Shown here piece by piece: positions 15,834 to 18,272 of a stretch of DNA of 18,272 nucleotides. Source of the stretch: CAZZEX01 sp964653285 (GTDB taxonomy: Bacteria; Chloroflexota; Anaerolineae; B4-G1); NCBI GenBank assembly GCA_964653285.1, contig CAZZEX010000100.1:1-18272 (forward strand), given 5' to 3'. The translations under genes were made by a program, and so were the position numbers. Positions within the stretch are counted from its first letter, which is position 1. The number at the start of each line of letters is the position of its first letter. The notes below the pieces were generated by a model, which worked only from the letters and a program-made list of their open reading frames with translations, did not search any database and had not been told where the DNA came from.

Positions 15834-16778
15834 TTAGGTTGGCGAGGTTGTATTGTGAAATTTGTCCAACAGCTTTCTATACGCCTCATACAATTCTGGC
15901 GTAATGACCTCATCCCGGGATGGTGGACGAGAGCGGCCACCTTTTAACCCAGACACCCGCATCGCTGGGCGCACAAGGACTCCTTCCCCTCCCGTCGTGG
16001 CTTGCACGGGCGCGATCAATTTCTGCCAGGGGACCACACAGCGATCCCATTCTTTCTTTGCCTCGGCGTACTTACCGGCCACAAACAGCTTATGAACACG
16101 CCAGGAGTGTTCAGGGTAGAAGTTAGGCAAGTGGCTGATGTGGCAGCGGACGCCGAGCGGGTAAGATAATTCTGGCAGAAAAGCATTATCCACCACAACC
16201 ACCTTGGAATTGAAGCGCCGCACACCCTCCATGAAGGTAAACACGTTCGGCGATCCCCATTTGACCGCTACACTATTGGGAATTTCCAAGATCTCATCGA
16301 TCAGGTCGAGGGGCATGTCATAGCCTGTGTACCAGTTGTTATAGACGGCGAAGCCGATGCCGGTATGCCTGGCAATCTCTCTCATCCACGCCAGAGCATC
16401 ACCAGGCCGCCCGGCGTAGTAATATGGTCCTGATAGTTGCACAGCATCCAGCCCGACCTTTTCACCGAACTGACAAATTTCAATGCAGGCACGGATATCG
16501 GTGCTCTGGGCGCTGGCCACGATAGGCACTTTGCCGTCCGCGACGTCACACACTGTCTTGATAGCTTGCTTACGCTCTTCAACGGTCATCGAAGTGAAGT
16601 CACCACCTGAGCCAACAGCCAGAAACACTGTGTTGCCCGTGCGGGCTCCCTTGTCTATGAGCCACTGGACATTGCTTTCCAGGGCCGAGAGGTCCAGAGA
16701 TAGATCTGCCTTGAAGGGAGTGATTAAAGGGATGACGACTCCCTGCCAGCGTTTTCTCAATTCCTCTACGGTGATCAT
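15834..16778 (-). CDS. DHDPS/N-acetylneuraminate lyase family aldolase
   Basis: The 314-residue (beta/alpha)8 protein has the class I pyruvate-aldolase set: Schiff-base K173 in VAVKWGSP, active-site tyrosine Y146 in FAVYNNWY, and the substrate loop VGSGGDFTSMT near residue 60. Family members condense or cleave pyruvate with aldehydes (DapA, NanA, KDG aldolase and related enzymes). In this setting cleavage of a 2-keto-3-deoxy acid sugar is more likely than lysine synthesis. ATG 16776-16778 has AAGGAG 7 bases upstream. It is the first structural gene after the IclR regulator, and the 143-bp gap before it carries a tandem 14-bp repeat and a motif shared with the regulator's own upstream region. 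A BNR relic follows it. Confidence 0.88.
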   Translation of the reverse strand: MITVEELRKRWQGVVIPLITPFKADLSLDLSALESNVQWLIDKGARTGNTVFLAVGSGGDFTSMTVEERKQAIKTVCDVADGKVPIVASAQSTDIRACIEICQFGEKVGLDAVQLSGPYYYAGRPGDALAWMREIARHTGIGFAVYNNWYTGYDMPLDLIDEILEIPNSVAVKWGSPNVFTFMEGVRRFNSKVVVVDNAFLPELSYPLGVRCHISHLPNFYPEHSWRVHKLFVAGKYAEAKKEWDRCVVPWQKLIAPVQATTGGEGVLVRPAMRVSGLKGGRSRPPSRDEVITPELYEAYRKLLDKFHNTTSPT

Positions 16779-16840
16779 ATGCGCTCCTTGTAAAACAGCT
16801 TGAGAAATAGCTTCTATCCTCGCTTTCGGCGTCTTGCGGT

Positions 16841-16868
16841 TGACAATCCGAAAATGATAATCCGAAAA
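16841..16868. repeat. tandem 14-bp direct repeat in the aldolase upstream region
   Basis: TGACAATCCGAAAA (16841-16854) is followed without gap by TGATAATCCGAAAA (16855-16868), 13 of 14 bases identical. It ends inside the motif GAAAAACCTAT that is also found upstream of the IclR gene. Position, 63-90 bp before the aldolase start, suits a regulator-binding site. Confidence 0.5.
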
Positions 16869-16874
16869 ACCTAT
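16855..16874. promoter_or_regulatory. putative regulator-binding motif, aldolase copy
   Basis: TGATAATCCGAAAAACCTAT matches TGATCGTCGGAAAAACCTAT at 17786-17805 in 17 of 20 positions, including the unbroken GAAAAACCTAT. The two copies lie 86 and 106 bp (measured from that core) ahead of the start codons of the aldolase and IclR genes, in the same orientation. IclR proteins often control themselves and the next operon, so a shared operator or activator site is a reasonable inference. Confidence 0.4.
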
Positions 16875-16921
16875 CCTACCTCGCTATTATTCCGCAGCAG
16901 GACTCGAAATGTGAGTATATC

Positions 16922-17689
16922 TCAGGCATTGCCCTGGTAGCCCAACGCATGAGAGATGTCCAGGCATGCTTGGACCAGCAAGACCGCCATTGGTTTCATG
17001 CGTTCATCGGGCAATTGCTCGGCCAAGACAGTCACGCTTACTCCTGCTACCACCGTATTGGTATGGTCATGGATCGGAGCTGCAAGGCAGCGAACACCTA
17101 TGGCATACTCTTGATTGTCTACTGCGTACCCCTGTTGCACAATCTGCACTAGTTCCGCCCGAAGGTCTGGGAGTGAGGTGATCGTGTATGGGGTGAATGA
17201 TTTCAGCACCAGGGAGGAAAGGAGATCCTCTTGTGTCTTTGCGGGAAGGTGTGCCAGCAACAGCTTGCCCATCGCCGTGCAATGTGGAGGCATCCGCGTG
17301 CCAGGGGGTGCATAGAAGGAGAATGACGAATCGGGGGCAAACGTCTCCAAGTAAACCACATCTGTCCTGCTCAGGACACCTAGATTGACCGTCTCGTTTA
17401 CTTGCAGCTTAAGATGGTTAAGGTGAGGAAAAGCAAGGCGGCCAAGATGACGACTACGGATTCCTTGTGCTTGCAGCGTGAGTATCTTGAGGCCGAGATA
17501 GTAACGCCGTGTCTGAGTATCCTGCTCTACATAGCCACGCCGAGACAAGCTGGCTAAAAGGCGATGCACTGTGCTGATGGGATAGCCAGCCATCTCAGCC
17601 ACAGTAGAAAGGGGCAAGCCATCTTCTGCCTGGGCCAGAATCTCGAGTACGTCAAGGGCTTTTGGTATGGATCGACTGGTGTCGGTCAT
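16922..17689 (-). CDS. IclR-family transcriptional regulator
   Basis: The 255-residue protein has the IclR layout: an N-terminal winged helix-turn-helix (about residues 8-65, with LPLSTVAEMAGYPISTVHRL as the HTH core and RRGYVEQD as the wing) and a C-terminal effector domain with the hallmark HCTAMGKLLLA and DNQEYAIGVRCLAAPIHD motifs. The family usually senses a small organic or sugar acid and represses or activates a neighbouring catabolic operon (KdgR-like cases are well known). It stands at the head of the catabolic genes, reading the same way. It has its own consensus promoter with a palindrome between promoter and start, pointing to autoregulation. The effector is unknown. Confidence 0.93.
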   Translation of the reverse strand: MTDTSRSIPKALDVLEILAQAEDGLPLSTVAEMAGYPISTVHRLLASLSRRGYVEQDTQTRRYYLGLKILTLQAQGIRSRHLGRLAFPHLNHLKLQVNETVNLGVLSRTDVVYLETFAPDSSFSFYAPPGTRMPPHCTAMGKLLLAHLPAKTQEDLLSSLVLKSFTPYTITSLPDLRAELVQIVQQGYAVDNQEYAIGVRCLAAPIHDHTNTVVAGVSVTVLAEQLPDERMKPMAVLLVQACLDISHALGYQGNA

Positions 17690-17693
17690 AGAA

Positions 17694-17710
17694 TTTCCGT
17701 ATTATGGAAA
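17694..17710. promoter_or_regulatory. operator-like palindrome in the IclR 5' leader
   Basis: TTTCCGTA-T-TATGGAAA is a 17-bp inverted repeat with one mismatched pair. It lies between the expected transcription start (near 17722) and the IclR start codon, where a bound repressor would block the gene. IclR-type operators are often palindromes of about this length; the assignment is inference. Confidence 0.5.
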
Positions 17711-17728
17711 ACACTTCCACTACATGAT

Positions 17729-17757
17729 ATTATACACCAGAATATGCGCTCTGTCAA
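17729..17757 (-). promoter_or_regulatory. consensus sigma-70 promoter of the IclR gene
   Basis: Reading the minus strand, TTGACA (17752-17757) and TATAAT (17729-17734) are both perfect and are separated by exactly 17 bp. Transcription should start near 17722, about 33 bases before the IclR ATG. Confidence 0.85.
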
Positions 17758-17785
17758 GTAGGTATCCGGGAGGGGGAGTGACGAC

Positions 17786-17805
17786 TGATCGTCGGAAAAA
17801 CCTAT
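17786..17805. promoter_or_regulatory. putative regulator-binding motif, IclR-gene copy
   Basis: TGATCGTCGGAAAAACCTAT, paired with the copy at 16855-16874. It lies about 30-50 bp upstream of the -35 box of the IclR promoter, a position more suited to activation or looping than to simple blocking. Confidence 0.4.
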
Positions 17806-18213
17806 TCCAGTGAGTTGTGTGGCCGCCAGCAGGCCTGCAAGGCCTGCAAACTCGGCTGTTGAAGCAAAAACGAGGCATTCTGTGAGCGAAAATCCGCCAA
17901 AAAACCGCTCGAAGCAACGAGATTTTCACTCAATCTCGGCCACGAAGCATCAGGAGCAAAGATTCCGATGAACAATCGTCGCTCCCTCCGGGAGCGTAAC
18001 ATGTTTGGGACAAACAGCAAATGACGTGACTCGGCCAGGGCTGTCACATATCCCCACATATTGGGCTTTGCCACCGGAAATCTCCATATATGGGGGTTTG
18101 GTTCTGGCGACAAAATGGCGTTTGATTATAAAACTGGCTGGTCATCGAAAAACGCCAAATAACGAACGTTGGAGCTCAATTTCCCCCTATTTCTTATCCC
18201 CTCCGTGATACGC
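17806..18213. other. non-coding stretch rich in inverted repeats
   Basis: No gene is supported here. The stretch holds a tandem AGGCCTGCA pair (17831-17848), a 12-bp inverted repeat with one mismatch (TGAGCGAAAATC 17883-17894 with GATTTTCACTCA 17921-17932), an overlapping alternative stem CGAGATT/AATCTCG (17918-17924 and 17932-17938), a GC-rich hairpin CGCTCCC-TCC-GGGAGCG (17980-17996), and TGGCGTTT/AAACGCCA (18116-18123 and 18150-18157). The last two could serve as 3'-end signals of the histidine kinase gene, but no T-run follows. An untranslated regulatory RNA or a decayed repeat element are alternatives. Confidence 0.4.
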
Positions 18214-18272
18214 TCACGGCAGTGTAAACCGAAACTTCGAGCCCTCACCCGGCGTGCTTTCCACGCGGATCG
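18214..18272 (-). CDS. sensor histidine kinase, C-terminal end (partial, continues past the window)
   Basis: The last 18 codons before TGA 18214-18216 read IRVESTPGEGSKFRFTLP, the standard end of the HATPase_c domain (G2 box region, 'V.S.PG.GS.F.F.LP'). The rest of the gene lies beyond the right edge. It points the same way as the IclR gene but is separated by over 500 bp, so it is probably an unrelated neighbour marking the border of the catabolic locus. Confidence 0.8.
   Translation of the reverse strand, partial: IRVESTPGEGSKFRFTLP

Noticed and set aside
156..17905. 15-base near-match CGAAAATnCGCCAAA between the left element (minus strand, about 160-174) and 17886-17900
   Set aside because: By rough count about a dozen 14/15 matches are expected by chance in a window of this size; no flanking similarity.
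17802..18113. 103-codon minus-strand open frame in the structured intergenic region
   Set aside because: Composition explained by the inverted repeats; no ribosome site and no recognisable domain. Cannot fully be excluded.
1..18272. CRISPR arrays, tRNA or rRNA genes
   Set aside because: No regularly spaced repeats and no tRNA or rRNA signature seen on either strand.

Overview
The window looks like part of a chromosome of a Chloroflexota (Anaerolineae-like) bacterium. The main clue is the substrate-binding lipoprotein, whose linker after the lipobox Cys is rich in V, E, T and P (VEVTRVVAGTPVVEVVTATP), a style I associate with that phylum. The gene complement (tungsten aldehyde oxidoreductase, IclR regulator, Dpp-type uptake, several unusual glycosidases) fits an anaerobic or facultative heterotroph that degrades carbohydrates. 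The phylum call is inference.

All intact genes lie on the minus strand and read from right to left. At the right edge is the last part of a sensor histidine kinase (18214-18272). A 524-bp non-coding stretch full of inverted repeats follows. Next comes an IclR-family regulator (16922-17689) with a textbook sigma-70 promoter and an operator-like palindrome. Then come a DHDPS/NAL-family aldolase (15834-16778), a relic of a BNR-repeat (sialidase-like) gene (15647-15820), an ABC importer (binding lipoprotein 13698-15476, permease 12668-13624, second permease split between 12607-12654 and 10405-11229), a GHL10-type glycoside hydrolase (9228-10349), an intact BNR-repeat enzyme (8056-9207), a second DHDPS/NAL-family protein (7048-7989), a tungsten aldehyde:ferredoxin oxidoreductase (5077-6966), an enolase-superfamily MenC/N-acylamino acid racemase homologue (3851-4957), a 1038-residue GH106-related glycosidase (436-3552), and the first 60 or so codons of a class III aminotransferase (213-407) cut off by a small inverted-repeat element (53-224).

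The genes read as one catabolic locus. Extracellular or imported glycoconjugates would be trimmed by the GH106-like, GHL10-like and BNR enzymes and brought in by the importer. The released keto-acid sugars would be cleaved by DHDPS/NAL-family aldolases to pyruvate plus an aldehyde, and the aldehyde oxidised by the tungsten enzyme with ferredoxin. The enolase-superfamily enzyme and the aminotransferase would modify acid or amino groups, under control of the IclR protein. The substrate cannot be read from the sequence; an acidic, sialic-acid-like or ulosonic-acid-like sugar is my best guess. No ATPase subunit for the importer is present.

The locus is decaying. A 1369-bp IS66-type element (11238-12606) with 15-bp perfect terminal inverted repeats and an 8-bp target duplication has inserted after codon 16 of the second permease gene, and joining the flanks restores the permease frame exactly. 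The transposase inside is itself dead (in-frame stop, internal deletion, late frameshift). Together with the truncated aminotransferase and the BNR relic this makes several independent lesions in 18 kb.
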